A DNA stretch of 64,000 nt from Phycisphaerae bacterium (GTDB taxonomy: Bacteria > Chloroflexota > Anaerolineae > 4572-78 > J111): assembly GCA_028285035.1 (NCBI GenBank), contig JANQQF010000086.1, forward strand, positions 52,414 through 116,413, in the 5' to 3' direction. The notes below the pieces were generated by a model that was not told the origin of the DNA, searched no databases, and was given only the letters and a program-made list of their open reading frames with translations. Both the position numbers and the translations under genes were made by a program. Below are positions 37,608 to 46,463 of this stretch, one piece after another (position 1 is the stretch's first letter; every line of letters starts with the position of its first letter).

Positions 37608-38258
37608 TTGCGGCAAGAATTTCAAAAATATTTGGATGATATCCGAGACCGTATTTTGACTATGGCTAGTAAGGTTTCTCAGGAACTGGAGCAAGCACTG
37701 CTGGCATTTGAAACGTTGGATCTTGATTTAGCCCAACAGGTTTTTGAGCTTGATGCTGAAATCGATGAGATCAGATTTAGCCTCGAAGACGAATGTTTTT
37801 CTGTAATTGCCACCCAGCAACCTGTGGCGGGTGATTTACGAGCGATCGTAGCGGTTATGAATATGGTGGGTGATATCGAACGAATGGGCGATCAAGCCAA
37901 GGGCATTGCCAAGGTTATTCCCTTTTTGACCCAGGATCCGCAAGCGCGTGTGCCTGAAATCAAAACACTCGGCATTATGGTTGCAGGAATGTTGAAAGAT
38001 GGAATGACCGCCTATGCCACCAATGACGTTGAACTTGCCAACCGAGTGGTTGCGCAGGATGAAGAGGCTGACAAGCTCTATTCGCAAATTTTTTCTAAAA
38101 TTATGCAGCAGATGGCCCAAACCTCAGAAACGGCCAAAGTTGAAGCCAACTATAAAGTTTTACGAGCGGCGAGAGAGTTGGAGCGGTTTGGTGACTTGGC
38201 TACGCATATCGGCGATCAGGTGATTTACAAAGTGACTGGCCAATATTCATCAGACTGA
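37608..38258 (+). CDS. phoU: PhoU-type phosphate regulator
   Basis: 216 residues, standard PhoU size, made of two three-helix bundles. It carries the metal-binding repeats typical of PhoU: EDECFSVIATQQPVAGDLRAI then MNMVGDIERMGDQAKGIAK in the first half, and NYKVLRAARELERFGDLATHIG in the second. The real start is most likely the TTG at 37608, with AGAGG eight to nine bases upstream; a longer frame from 37584 would overlap the terminator T-run. PhoU links the Pst phosphate transporter to PhoR/PhoB signalling. No pst or pho gene is adjacent here, so it is a stand-alone copy. Confidence 0.9.
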   Translation: MRQEFQKYLDDIRDRILTMASKVSQELEQALLAFETLDLDLAQQVFELDAEIDEIRFSLEDECFSVIATQQPVAGDLRAIVAVMNMVGDIERMGDQAKGIAKVIPFLTQDPQARVPEIKTLGIMVAGMLKDGMTAYATNDVELANRVVAQDEEADKLYSQIFSKIMQQMAQTSETAKVEANYKVLRAARELERFGDLATHIGDQVIYKVTGQYSSD

Positions 38259-38351
38259 AAGTCATAATATTGCTATCCTAAACTCTTCCTCTAATTTGTT
38301 TGACATCACCTGCAAAAGTTGCTATAGTTCCTGACATAATGTTGGCTTGAT

Positions 38352-39806
38352 ATGGGTATTAAAATGACCACAACTGCCGATCATTTACCTCCAACTGAAC
38401 ATAGCGATATGAACTGGCTCTCCCGTTGGGGGCACTGGTTGACCCGCCCCACCGACTCCTCCTCGCTTGGAGCATTTCGTATTCTCTTTGGCCTGCTGAT
38501 GGTCTACGAAACCTATCGCTACTTTTACTTTGGCCGTATCACCCGCTATTACGTTGAGCCTGACTTCTACTTCACCTACGAATTATTTCCCATGATCCAG
38601 CCCTGGCCGGAGCCTTGGATTTACATTCACTTCGTTGTCATGGGGATGGCCGCTTTGGGTATTGCCCTCGGGCTGTTCTATCGCGTTTCTACGTACCTCT
38701 TTTTGGTTACCTACAGCTATGTCTTCTTGATGGACAAAGCCCAACATAATAACCACTACTACTTTATCATTTTACTCGCCTTACTACTCGTCGTAACTGA
38801 TGCTCATCGCTGGTTGTCAATGGATAGCTGGCGTCTCGGCTTTAGCCAAACGCCGGAAGGGGAAATGATTCCATTCTGGCATATCCTCATTGTCAAGGCC
38901 CAAGTGTTTGTCGTCTACTTTTATGCGGCAGTGGCCAAAATGAATGCCGATTGGCTAGCGTTGGAGCCGATCCGAACTTGGTTACAAAATCGGGCGGATT
39001 ATCCCATCGCTGGTACCTTTTTTGCCACCGAGGCTGGGGCCATGTTCTTTGGCTATGGTGGCCTCCTTTTTGATTTGCTCATTGGTTTTTTCCTGCTTTC
39101 ACGGCGCACCCGTTTTGTGGCCTTTCTTGGCGTGCTCTTTTTCCACTTGATGAATAAATGGCTTTTCTCTATTGGGGTCTTTCCTTATCTGGGAATTGCT
39201 TCAACCATTCTTTTTGTGGAAACGGACACCCCTCGTCGGTGGATGCAGCGATTTTTGATTGAAATGAAAAGCATAAATGTACCAAAATTTTGGCAGGTCC
39301 GTGCCGCGCCACACGCCACACTTGTCCTGATTTTTGTAGGGGCCTATCTCGGCCTGCAAGTTTTGCTGCCCTTCCGACACTGGCTCTACCCCGGCAACGT
39401 TAGCTGGCACGAGCAGGGGCACCGCTTCTCTTGGCACATGAAATTGCGCAGTAAGACGGCCAGGATTACGTTTTTTGTGACCAACCCGAAGACCGATCAA
39501 ACGTGGCAAATTGACCCCTCCGGCTCCGTCTCAACCCGGCAATATCAAAAAATGTCCACCCGTCCCGACATGATCCTGCAATTTGCGCATCATATTCGAG
39601 ATAAATTTATCGAGTCTGGCGAAATCGAAGACCCCATCGTGCGGGTTGAAGCGTGGGCTTCTCTCAATGGCCGTCCTTTTCAACAATTTATCGACCCCAC
39701 GGTCGACCTCGCCAAAGAACCCCACACCCTCTTTGTCCGTTACACCTGGGTGCTCCCCCTTGAGCACGATGTCCACGGTAATGTTCTTGTCCAAAATGTC
39801 GAATAA
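38352..39806 (+). CDS. HTTM-domain membrane protein, vitamin K-dependent gamma-carboxylase homologue
   Basis: 484 residues. About eight membrane helices occupy residues ~38-345. The motif FLMDKAQHNNHYYF (Lys129, His132-Asn-Asn-His135) matches the FLLDK...WNNHSYL block of animal gamma-glutamyl carboxylase, in which the Lys is the vitamin K base. The C-terminal ~130 residues begin with HEQGHRFSWHMKLRSKTAR, as in the carboxylase beta-sandwich domain, so this is full-length and not only an HTTM fragment. In animals the enzyme converts Glu to gamma-carboxy-Glu using reduced vitamin K, O2 and CO2. Bacterial relatives are of mostly unknown function. No substrate protein or quinone reductase gene lies next to it. 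Confidence 0.85.
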   Translation: MGIKMTTTADHLPPTEHSDMNWLSRWGHWLTRPTDSSSLGAFRILFGLLMVYETYRYFYFGRITRYYVEPDFYFTYELFPMIQPWPEPWIYIHFVVMGMAALGIALGLFYRVSTYLFLVTYSYVFLMDKAQHNNHYYFIILLALLLVVTDAHRWLSMDSWRLGFSQTPEGEMIPFWHILIVKAQVFVVYFYAAVAKMNADWLALEPIRTWLQNRADYPIAGTFFATEAGAMFFGYGGLLFDLLIGFFLLSRRTRFVAFLGVLFFHLMNKWLFSIGVFPYLGIASTILFVETDTPRRWMQRFLIEMKSINVPKFWQVRAAPHATLVLIFVGAYLGLQVLLPFRHWLYPGNVSWHEQGHRFSWHMKLRSKTARITFFVTNPKTDQTWQIDPSGSVSTRQYQKMSTRPDMILQFAHHIRDKFIESGEIEDPIVRVEAWASLNGRPFQQFIDPTVDLAKEPHTLFVRYTWVLPLEHDVHGNVLVQNVE

Positions 39807-40001
39807 TTGTCACTGACTTGGGAATGATGTAACTCTGCCAGATAGCCGATGTGACGCCCCATCTCACGTCTATTGGACCAGCGCAGAGCATTGGTCCGAG
39901 TCTCCAACCATCCTTTCAAAATGCCAATTACTCAATTGACTGTTCCGTATTCCGGATTACAATCTATCGTCTTATTGGTTTCTCAATGAAAGGTCAATTG
40001 A

Positions 40002-40892
40002 ATGTATAAAGGTTTACTCTACGCCATCGGAGCGTATGCCCTTTGGGGGATTTTGCCGATTTACTGGAAAGCCCTACAAGCGATACCTGCCCTTGAAATC
40101 ATCGGTCATCGTACCGTGTGGTCGTTGGTGTTTATGGTCATCCTATTGGGCCTCACGCAACGGTGGCGCTGGATCAGCGATTTGGCGAAACATCCAGGCC
40201 GAGTCCTGCTTGTGTTTCTGGCGGGCTGTCTTTTGGCGGTGAACTGGCTTATTTATGTCTATGCCGTAAACTCCGGGTTTGTGGTTGAAACGAGTTTGGG
40301 TTACTTCATCAATCCCCTAGTGAGTGTTGTCTTGGGAATGGTTGTCTTTAAGGAGCGATTACGTATCGGGCAATGGCTGGCAGTCATCACCGCAGCATCC
40401 GGTGTCGCCTATCTGACCATCGGTTACGGCGCGTTGCCCTGGATCGCTCTATCATTGGCGTTGTCATTTGGGCTGTATGGCCTCCTCAAAAAAATTATTG
40501 CGATGGATGCTTTGGAAGGCATGTCGCTGGAAACATTCCTCCTTTTATTCCCGGCCTTGGGGTATTTGATTTATTTGGAAGCCCAAGGCACCGGCGCTTT
40601 TCTGCAAGCAGATTGGAGTACCTTTTTGTTGCTCATTTTGACCGGCGTGGCTACCGGCATACCGTTGTTGCTCTTCGCCGGAGCCGCCCAGCGTATCCCG
40701 CTGTCAATGCTGGGCGTGCTGCAATACATCGCGCCGACCCTGCAATTTTTGCTGGGCATTTTGCTTTACAACGAGCCTTTCACCGCCGTTCGTATGGTTG
40801 GCTTTAGCCTGATCTGGACTGCCCTCATCATCTATACAATTGAGGGGATGATGATCCGCCGACGGACAATGGCGTTGCAGTTTTCGAAGTAA
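40002..40892 (+). CDS. rarD: EamA-family transporter RarD
   Basis: 296 residues with ten hydrophobic helices in two EamA halves. The start MYKGLLYAIGAYALWGILPIYWKAL and the block EIIGHRTVWS are characteristic of RarD, as are VNWLIYVYAVNSGFVVETSLGYFINPLVSV and SMLGVLQYIAPTLQFLLG. RarD proteins are inner-membrane drug/metabolite superfamily permeases whose substrate is uncertain (chloramphenicol sensitivity in Pseudomonas is the historic link). The 195-base gap before it holds no gene or clear structure. Confidence 0.9.
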   Translation: MYKGLLYAIGAYALWGILPIYWKALQAIPALEIIGHRTVWSLVFMVILLGLTQRWRWISDLAKHPGRVLLVFLAGCLLAVNWLIYVYAVNSGFVVETSLGYFINPLVSVVLGMVVFKERLRIGQWLAVITAASGVAYLTIGYGALPWIALSLALSFGLYGLLKKIIAMDALEGMSLETFLLLFPALGYLIYLEAQGTGAFLQADWSTFLLLILTGVATGIPLLLFAGAAQRIPLSMLGVLQYIAPTLQFLLGILLYNEPFTAVRMVGFSLIWTALIIYTIEGMMIRRRTMALQFSK

Positions 40893-40993
40893 GGTTGAAA
40901 AATAAAAGATGAAACACAGAGATTGCCAAGAATACTCAAAGCTTATAAAGTTTCTTTGGGGCTTTGGGTATAGCTTTTTTCAAGGACAACAGA

Positions 40994-41851
40994 ATGCAAA
41001 CCAAATTTGATATAACCCGCGCCCGAATACCCGAAAAACCCATATTTGAACCCTATTTGGTTACGGATGCGGGGATACCTCTCAATGACGTGGATTTGGC
41101 CGATGATCGGGAATTGATGGTGATTGAGCGGGGTGGCATTTATCGAGCATTTTTATTGCGAGAACTAGCCTATCACCACGTTGCCCAAGGTAAACTCGCG
41201 CATGAGCCGTATGTCATCAGCTTCTGAAGCAAATGCCACAGCGGCGTTGGTCTAACGCCTGTGATTGATGGCCAGCTGCATCACTTTGCCGGCGGCGGGC
41301 TTTACAACGGAATGGTCTTGTTGAAAGATCACGAAAGTGGCACCTATTGGGATCATATGACTGGAGAGGGGCTGCACGGCCCACTGGTTGGGCATCAGCT
41401 TGAGGTTTGGCTGACTGAAAATACAACGGTGAAGGCCGCCCTACAAGATTATCCAGATATTTTGCTGCATCAATCAAGTGATTTAGCGACAGAACTTTAC
41501 TGGCGTAAAGATCACAATGCTGAACGGGATAGCTACAACATTATGCAGGAGAAGAGTGCCCTTCCGGGATTTTTCCGGGATACGATGATTGAGGTTGATC
41601 CACGTTTGCCCGAACTGACGCAAGGCCTGGGCCTCTTTGAAAATGATCAAGCCAGATTTTATTCGTTTGATGCAATCCCTTTGGCAGGCTTGACCGACGA
41701 GTGGCAGGGGCAACCAGTTCAAATCCAATGGGGTACGAGCAAGTTGCCCTACGCCATTCACCCCATCACGGGTGAGCGCCCAATGCAACTGCTCACCCGC
41801 TGGTATGGCTTCTCCCTGACCTTTCCTGATGTTGAGTTACCTTTAATTTAG
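40994..41851 (+). CDS. DUF3179-family protein, probable selenoprotein with in-frame UGA (Sec78)
   Basis: One frame runs from the ATG at 40994 (AAGGA 7 bases upstream) to the TAG at 41849-41851, broken only by TGA at 41225-41227. Reading the TGA as one residue gives a 285-residue protein with full DUF3179 structure: ELMVIERGGIYRAFLLREL, the AHHV-like helix, HEPYVISF-U-SKCHSGVGL, FAGGGLYNGMVLLKDHESGT, YWDHMTGEGLHGPLVG. DUF3179 proteins have a conserved CxxC at this point (as in VTYCPLCG); the TGA replaces the first Cys, giving Sec78-Ser-Lys-Cys81. Sequence on both sides of the codon remains family-like. A SECIS-type hairpin follows immediately. UxxC suggests a redox-active site; the family's function is unknown. 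The alternative is a simple TGC-to-TGA nonsense mutation. Confidence 0.75.
41225..41263 (+). promoter_or_regulatory. Candidate bacterial SECIS element
   Basis: Starting 9 bases after the TGA (41225-41227): CACA (41237-41240) pairs with TGTG (41260-41263); a two-base GC bulge; then a perfect six-pair stem GGCGTT (41243-41248) with AACGCC (41254-41259), capped by loop GGTCT (41249-41253). The loop starts 22 bases after the TGA. Bacterial SECIS consensus asks for a short stem, a 3-14 base loop with G in the first two positions, and a spacing of ~16-37 bases. All are met. The loop matches the GGUCU that SelB reads in Escherichia coli fdhF. Confidence 0.75.
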
Positions 41852-41968
41852 TTGGGTTTTTCTATCTTTTAGACTATACTCACGGCGAAATTACTGGTCA
41901 TTTGTCATTAGGCACTTGTGAACTGTCAATGAAAAATGACATTCATCTAATCAATAACATAAAATACA

Positions 41969-42041
41969 CCCCTCACCCCTGTCCATCACTTCGCTCTGGT
42001 CTCCCCCTCTCCCACTGGGAGAGGGGGTTGGGGGGTGAGGG
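41969..42041. repeat. Dispersed palindromic repeat (CCCTCACCCC/CCCCCTCTCCC type)
   Basis: An outer pair CCCTCACCCC (from 41970) with GGGGTGAGGG (42032-42041) encloses a perfect 11-base stem CCCCCTCTCCC (42003-42013) / GGGAGAGGGGG (42017-42027) with a three-base loop. This is a well-known dispersed palindrome of environmental genomes. It ends 8 bases before the ribosome-binding site of the fusion gene, so it lies in the mRNA leader and may affect expression. Confidence 0.75.
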
Positions 42042-42064
42042 TAATTTTCAAAGGAGAAACCCTA

Positions 42065-44170
42065 ATGTCGGATGTTGCTACCTATGAATTGCACGGAAAT
42101 GTTGGTGTTATTCGAGTGAACAATCCCCCCGTCAATGCTCTCTCACACGCCGTTCGTGAAGCCATTTTTAATAGCCTGGAAACTGCCCAAAATGACGACT
42201 CTCAGGCTGTCGTTTTGATTTGTGAAGGCCGCACTTTCATCGCCGGAGCGGATATTAAAGAGTTTGGGAAGCCGATTAAAGAGCCTGGCTTGAGTGCGGT
42301 GCTGGCTAAAATTGAAAGCTTGACCAAGCCAGTTATCGCAGCCATTCATGGCACGGCCTTGGGCGGCGGTTTTGAAACAGCCTTGGCCTGCCAGTATCGT
42401 TGTGCGGTCTCATCTGGGAAAATCGGTCTGCCGGAAGTAAAGCTGGGCCTACTCCCTGGTGCGGGCGGGACACAACGTACCCCTCGTTTGGCCGGGGCCG
42501 AAGCGGCTTTGGATTTCATCTACAGCGGCAAGCCTGTTTCGGCGAGCAAAGCACTGAGCCTTGGTTTGATTGACCACATCGTGGACGGGGATGATTTGCT
42601 GGCTGGAGCGATAGCCTACGCCGAACACCTCATCACTGAGCAAGCCCCCCTCCGTAAAGTACGGGACATCACCATTGATCCGGCCACTGTTCCCGTCGAT
42701 CTGTTTGATAATTATCGGGCTAAAATTGCCAAGAAAACCCGAGGCCTGATCTCGCCGGAGAATATCATCAAATGTATTGAGGCAGCGGTGAATATGCCGT
42801 TTGATGAAGGCTTGGCCTACGAACGGGAATTGTTTATCGAATGTATGAACTCGCCCCAGTCGGCGGCTCTGCGCCACGCCTTCTTTGCCGAGCGCCAGAC
42901 CAGTAAAATCCCTGACGTCCCCAAAGATACGCCTACCCGACCCATCAAAAAAGCGGGTATCATCGGCGGCGGCCTTATGGGTGGTGGTATTGCGATGAAC
43001 TTTGCCAACGTCGGTATTCCAGTCACTTTGCTTGAAATCAGCGAGGAAGCCCTTGAACGTGGGTTAGGAACCGTGCGCAAGAATTACAACAGAACTGCGA
43101 AAAAAGGACGGATTACCGAGGCGCAGGTTGAAGAGCGAATGGCATTGATCCAAGGCACGACCAACTACGATGATCTCGCTAATGTTGATTTGGTGATCGA
43201 GGCCGTTTTCGAGAACCCTGACATCAAGAAAGAGGTCTTTGCTAAACTCGACACCGTCATCAAACCTGGTGCGATTTTGGCTTCAAACACCTCCTACCAG
43301 GACATCGATGCCATTGCTGCTGTGACCAATCGCCCCGAAGATGTGATTGGCCTGCACTTCTTTAGCCCGGCCAACGTGATGAAGCTGTTGGAAGTGGTGC
43401 GGGGTGAGAAAACGAGCAAGGATGTGATTGCCACCGCGATGCGGCTGACCAAAACCATCGACAAGATACCCGTTTTGGCCCGAGTCTGTTACGGCTTTAT
43501 CGGGAATCGAATGTTTAATGTGTATCGCCGCAGTGCCAATATGCTGCTATTGGAAGGAGCCACCCCCGAACAGATTGATAGCGTGGCCTATGAGTGGGGA
43601 ATGGCGATGGGGCCGGTTGCAGTTAGTGATTTGACGGGCATCGACGTTGGGGCGATGGCTCGACAGGCGCGCGGTGTGTCAGCGTTTGAGCAGCAAGCCT
43701 ACCGTCCCTCCGATTTGATGTACGAGTTGGGCCGCTACGGACAAAAGACCGGCTCGGGCTTCTATAATTACGACCCTGACACCCGCGCTCGGAGCAACGA
43801 CCCGGAAGTGGTAGAGTTGATCAAAGCCGAGGCTGAAAAAATGGGAATTACCCAACGAACGTTCACTGATCAGGAGATTATTGAACGCCTACTCTTCGCT
43901 CTCATCAACGAGGGTGCCCGCATTCTGGAGGAAGGCATCGCCCTTCGGCCCAGCGATATCGACATCACCTACCTTTACGGCTACGGCTTCCCCGCCTATC
44001 GCGGTGGCCCGATGTTCCACGCCGACACGCTCGGGACCAAGTACATCGTCGAGCGCATCACCGAATTCGGCCAAGGCTTCGGTGCCGAGGATTGGCAACC
44101 CGCCCCGCTGTTGGTCAAGCTGGCTGAGGAAGATAAGACCTTTGCAGAATGGGCGCAAGGGGAGTCATAG
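42065..44170 (+). CDS. Bifunctional enoyl-CoA hydratase / 3-hydroxyacyl-CoA dehydrogenase
   Basis: 701 residues from the ATG at 42065, preceded by AAAGGAG at 8 bases. N-terminal crotonase domain (~1-190) with both catalytic Glu, Glu104 (GGGFE) and Glu124 (LPEVK), and oxyanion loops [11 protein letters not shown] and PGAGGTQR. The NAD-binding domain (~295-475) starts [18 protein letters not shown]; the catalytic His is in [19 protein letters not shown]. Two C-terminal dehydrogenase domains follow (~476-570, ~600-695). The order matches the single-chain FadJ / peroxisomal L-bifunctional enzyme, which converts trans-2-enoyl-CoA to 3-ketoacyl-CoA in beta-oxidation. Acyl-CoA dehydrogenases lie 1-2.3 kb downstream; no thiolase is in the window. 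Confidence 0.93.
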   Translation: MSDVATYELHGNVGVIRVNNPPVNALSHAVREAIFNSLETAQNDDSQAVVLICEGRTFIAGADIKEFGKPIKEPGLSAVLAKIESLTKPVIAAIHGTALGGGFETALACQYRCAVSSGKIGLPEVKLGLLPGAGGTQRTPRLAGAEAALDFIYSGKPVSASKALSLGLIDHIVDGDDLLAGAIAYAEHLITEQAPLRKVRDITIDPATVPVDLFDNYRAKIAKKTRGLISPENIIKCIEAAVNMPFDEGLAYERELFIECMNSPQSAALRHAFFAERQTSKIPDVPKDTPTRPIKKAGIIGGGLMGGGIAMNFANVGIPVTLLEISEEALERGLGTVRKNYNRTAKKGRITEAQVEERMALIQGTTNYDDLANVDLVIEAVFENPDIKKEVFAKLDTVIKPGAILASNTSYQDIDAIAAVTNRPEDVIGLHFFSPANVMKLLEVVRGEKTSKDVIATAMRLTKTIDKIPVLARVCYGFIGNRMFNVYRRSANMLLLEGATPEQIDSVAYEWGMAMGPVAVSDLTGIDVGAMARQARGVSAFEQQAYRPSDLMYELGRYGQKTGSGFYNYDPDTRARSNDPEVVELIKAEAEKMGITQRTFTDQEIIERLLFALINEGARILEEGIALRPSDIDITYLYGYGFPAYRGGPMFHADTLGTKYIVERITEFGQGFGAEDWQPAPLLVKLAEEDKTFAEWAQGES

Positions 44171-44194
44171 ACTTCCATAGAAACTGGGGGGGTG

Positions 44195-44680
44195 ATGGGA
44201 ATTAATGTGGATGCTCGAATAGGTTATGGGGTGATTCCAAAGAATTATGATGAGTCACCCTGGATGACGGGACAATATGATTATGAAATCGAAACATGGT
44301 GGCTATATGGTGTGCTAGGCTTTCAACCCTCGGTCGAGATTTATGAGTTGGATGTTGACGACACTTGGTGTTTTATTGGTGGAGAACAGCCTTCTGAAAA
44401 AATATTTGAAGCCTATCATACAGAAAAATATGAATTTTTGAAGAAGTATCCAGCTTTGCCTGTTCGAGATATGCGTTATGGTTTTGAGTGGGATCTGTTG
44501 CATTTACTAATCGTGCCGTCTTCTCCTGAGTATGCTACGAGATGTAGCCCTTCAATATTTGATCCACTAGAATTGACGGTTACGGAGTCGGAACGAAATA
44601 GCCTAATTGATTTTTGTAGAGAATATGGTGTGATTTATGATGAGGAACCTTCTTGGTTATTGTCATTCTTCTATGGGTAA
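44195..44680 (+). CDS. Unknown protein, first of a tandem pair
   Basis: 161 residues from the ATG at 44195 (GTG at 44192 also possible; a G-run lies just upstream). Soluble, acidic, Tyr/Trp-rich: GYGVIP, YEIETWWLYGVLGFQP, FDPLELTVTESERNSLIDFCREYGVIYDEEPSWLLSFFYG. I do not recognise the family. The next gene is a duplicated, broken copy with the same end pattern (DFCxxYGVIxDEEPSWxxSFF). Both interrupt the beta-oxidation cluster and differ from it in base usage (more AT-rich), suggesting acquired genes. Confidence 0.65.
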   Translation: MGINVDARIGYGVIPKNYDESPWMTGQYDYEIETWWLYGVLGFQPSVEIYELDVDDTWCFIGGEQPSEKIFEAYHTEKYEFLKKYPALPVRDMRYGFEWDLLHLLIVPSSPEYATRCSPSIFDPLELTVTESERNSLIDFCREYGVIYDEEPSWLLSFFYG

Positions 44681-44741
44681 TTGATGTTTCGTTTATTTTA
44701 TTTGAAAGATAAGTTTCCAACAATGAAAATTTGAGGGATAT

Positions 44742-45218
44742 ATGAGTACCAAATTAGGTGCTGGACAAATTTGTTACGGGATTATTTTTCAAAGAGAAGT
44801 GCAATTCCCTTGGGATAAAGCTGGTTACAGTAATATCGAAAATTGGTGACTGCATGAAATTTTAGATTTCCAACCTACTCTAAAAATGTATGACAAATAT
44901 GGGAATCTTTATGAAGATTTTAATCCAACCCAAGATGAAATTGATAACTATAATCAGGAAAAAATTGAATTCCAAAAACAAAATCAGTTATTGCCCGTAC
45001 GCTTAGTAAATTATTGTGCCAGTGGCCACCCCTTGTGGATATTAGCCACACCAGAGCCTTTCATAACGACATCCGATAAACTACCTACTCGCTTCAACCC
45101 ATCCAGCCTGAAAGTTTCAAAAGAAGCAATAGATGAATTGATCGGTTTTTGTCATCAATATGAAATTATTTTTGATGAAGAACCAAACTGGTGGATATCA
45201 TCTTTTAAGAAAATTTAG
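44742..45218 (+). pseudogene. Broken tandem copy of the unknown gene (Trp codon to TGA)
   Basis: ATG at 44742 follows GAGGGA. The frame reads to 45218 except for TGA at 44847-44849. Alignment with the copy upstream (ENW-stop-LHEILDFQP against ETWWLYGVLGFQP) puts the TGA on a Trp, so it is TGG to TGA. No hairpin follows it, which argues against Sec. The C-terminal part (LIGFCHQYEIIFDEEPNWWISSF) is otherwise well kept, so the break is recent. A shorter protein from the ATG at 44886 could still be made. Confidence 0.7.
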
Positions 45219-45270
45219 CTAAGGCTGTGTATTATTGACTCATTTTTACAATACTAATGAAAGAGAAATC

Positions 45271-46362
45271 ATGTTTGATTTTCGACCTGACGAAACCCAA
45301 CAGATGCTGGTTTCAGCGATCAATCGCTTTGCCAGTGAAAAAATAAGCAAAACTTTTCGGGATGCCGATGAGATGGGACGTATTCCTGAAGAAGTCGTCC
45401 AGACCGGTTGGGAGATTGGCCTGCTGTCGACGGGATTGCCTGAAGCCTATGGTGGCTTTGGTGAGTATTCGGTGGTAACTGGTGCACTCGCGCTTGAAGC
45501 CTTTGCAGCGGGCGATTTAGCGACCACCCTGCAAATTATGGTGCCCAATCTAGTGGCCATTCCGTTGCTGCTCTCTGGCTCGGAGGCGCAAAAGAGCGAG
45601 CTTCTGCCACGCTTTGCTGCTGAAACACCGCCACCTGTGACTGCCGCCCTGACCGAGCGGGTCTATCAATTTGATCCCCGTCAGCTTGGCACACAGGCTG
45701 TGCGCGAAGACAACTGTTATCGCTTGGCAGGCACCAAGATATATGTGCCATTGGCGAAAGGGGCCGAATTGATTTTGGTTTGGGCCAATGAAGATGGCGT
45801 GACCCAAGGCTTTCTCGTGCCAACCAAAACGACGGGTGTCAAAATCGGACAGCGAGATAAATTGATGGGGATTAAAGGTCTGTCGACCTACGAACTCATC
45901 CTTGATGATGTCATCGTGCCTGCTTCAGCCCGATTAGGCGAGGCCGACGGCTGTGATTTTGACCGTATCCTCAACCACAGTCGCGTGGCGCTTGGTGCAG
46001 CGGCGGTCGGGATGTCCCACACTGCCTACGAATACACTCGAGACTACACCAAACAACGGGTTCAATTTGGTAAACCCGTGGCCCAAAATCAATCGCTCGC
46101 TTTTATGATGGCCGATATGTACAGCGACATCGAGTCGATGCGAATGATGGTTTGGGAAGCGGCTTGGTTGCTTGATCAGAGGCAAGACGCCACACGTGAG
46201 GTCACCGTGATGAAACAGTACATCGATCAAGCTGTGCTTCGCGTAGCCGACAGTGCGGTGCAAGCCCTGGGTGGTTACGGCTACATCCGCGAATTTCCAG
46301 CGGAATTGTATTTGCGTAATGCTCGTGGATTTGCGGCATTTGATGGGATATTGATGATTTAG
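45271..46362 (+). CDS. Acyl-CoA dehydrogenase family protein, atypical C-terminus
   Basis: 363 residues from the ATG at 45271 (MFDFRPDETQQMLVSAINRFA). Acyl-CoA dehydrogenase order: helical N-domain, beta-domain (VTAALTERVYQF, GTKIYVPLAKGAELILVW, GVKIGQRDKLMGIKG), C-domain (HSRVALGAAAVGMSHTAYEYTRDYTKQRVQFGKPV, QALGGYGYIREFPAELYLRNARGF). The family's FAD-binding Arg-Gln-Phe-Gly motif is present (QRVQFGKPV). The end reads AAFDGILMI and stops, where most members have YEGTxxIQ with the catalytic Glu. That Glu is Asp or missing here, so activity or specificity may differ; some members carry the base elsewhere. Confidence 0.85.
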   Translation: MFDFRPDETQQMLVSAINRFASEKISKTFRDADEMGRIPEEVVQTGWEIGLLSTGLPEAYGGFGEYSVVTGALALEAFAAGDLATTLQIMVPNLVAIPLLLSGSEAQKSELLPRFAAETPPPVTAALTERVYQFDPRQLGTQAVREDNCYRLAGTKIYVPLAKGAELILVWANEDGVTQGFLVPTKTTGVKIGQRDKLMGIKGLSTYELILDDVIVPASARLGEADGCDFDRILNHSRVALGAAAVGMSHTAYEYTRDYTKQRVQFGKPVAQNQSLAFMMADMYSDIESMRMMVWEAAWLLDQRQDATREVTVMKQYIDQAVLRVADSAVQALGGYGYIREFPAELYLRNARGFAAFDGILMI

Positions 46363-46369
46363 AACGGTT

Positions 46370-46446
46370 GCCCCCCTAGCCCCCCAAAAGGGGGAATCTT
46401 AAGTCTCACAGAGACCATTTTCTTTCCCTCTGGGGGATTGAGGGGG
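46370..46446. repeat. Dispersed CCCCC/GGGGG palindromic repeat between acyl-CoA dehydrogenase genes
   Basis: CCCCCCTAGCCCCCC-AAAA-GGGGGAA faces TTCCCTCTGGGGGATTGAGGGGG. Both ends can pair with each other and each is partly self-complementary. This is a common dispersed palindrome type of Chloroflexota and Cyanobacteria intergenic regions. It ends just before the AAAGGTG ribosome-binding site of the next gene. Confidence 0.7.
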
Positions 46447-46463
46447 CCATAAAAGGTGAACAA

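Noticed and set aside
44847..44849. TGA as a second selenocysteine codon
   Set aside because: It aligns with Trp in the tandem copy and no SECIS-like hairpin follows, so it is a nonsense mutation.
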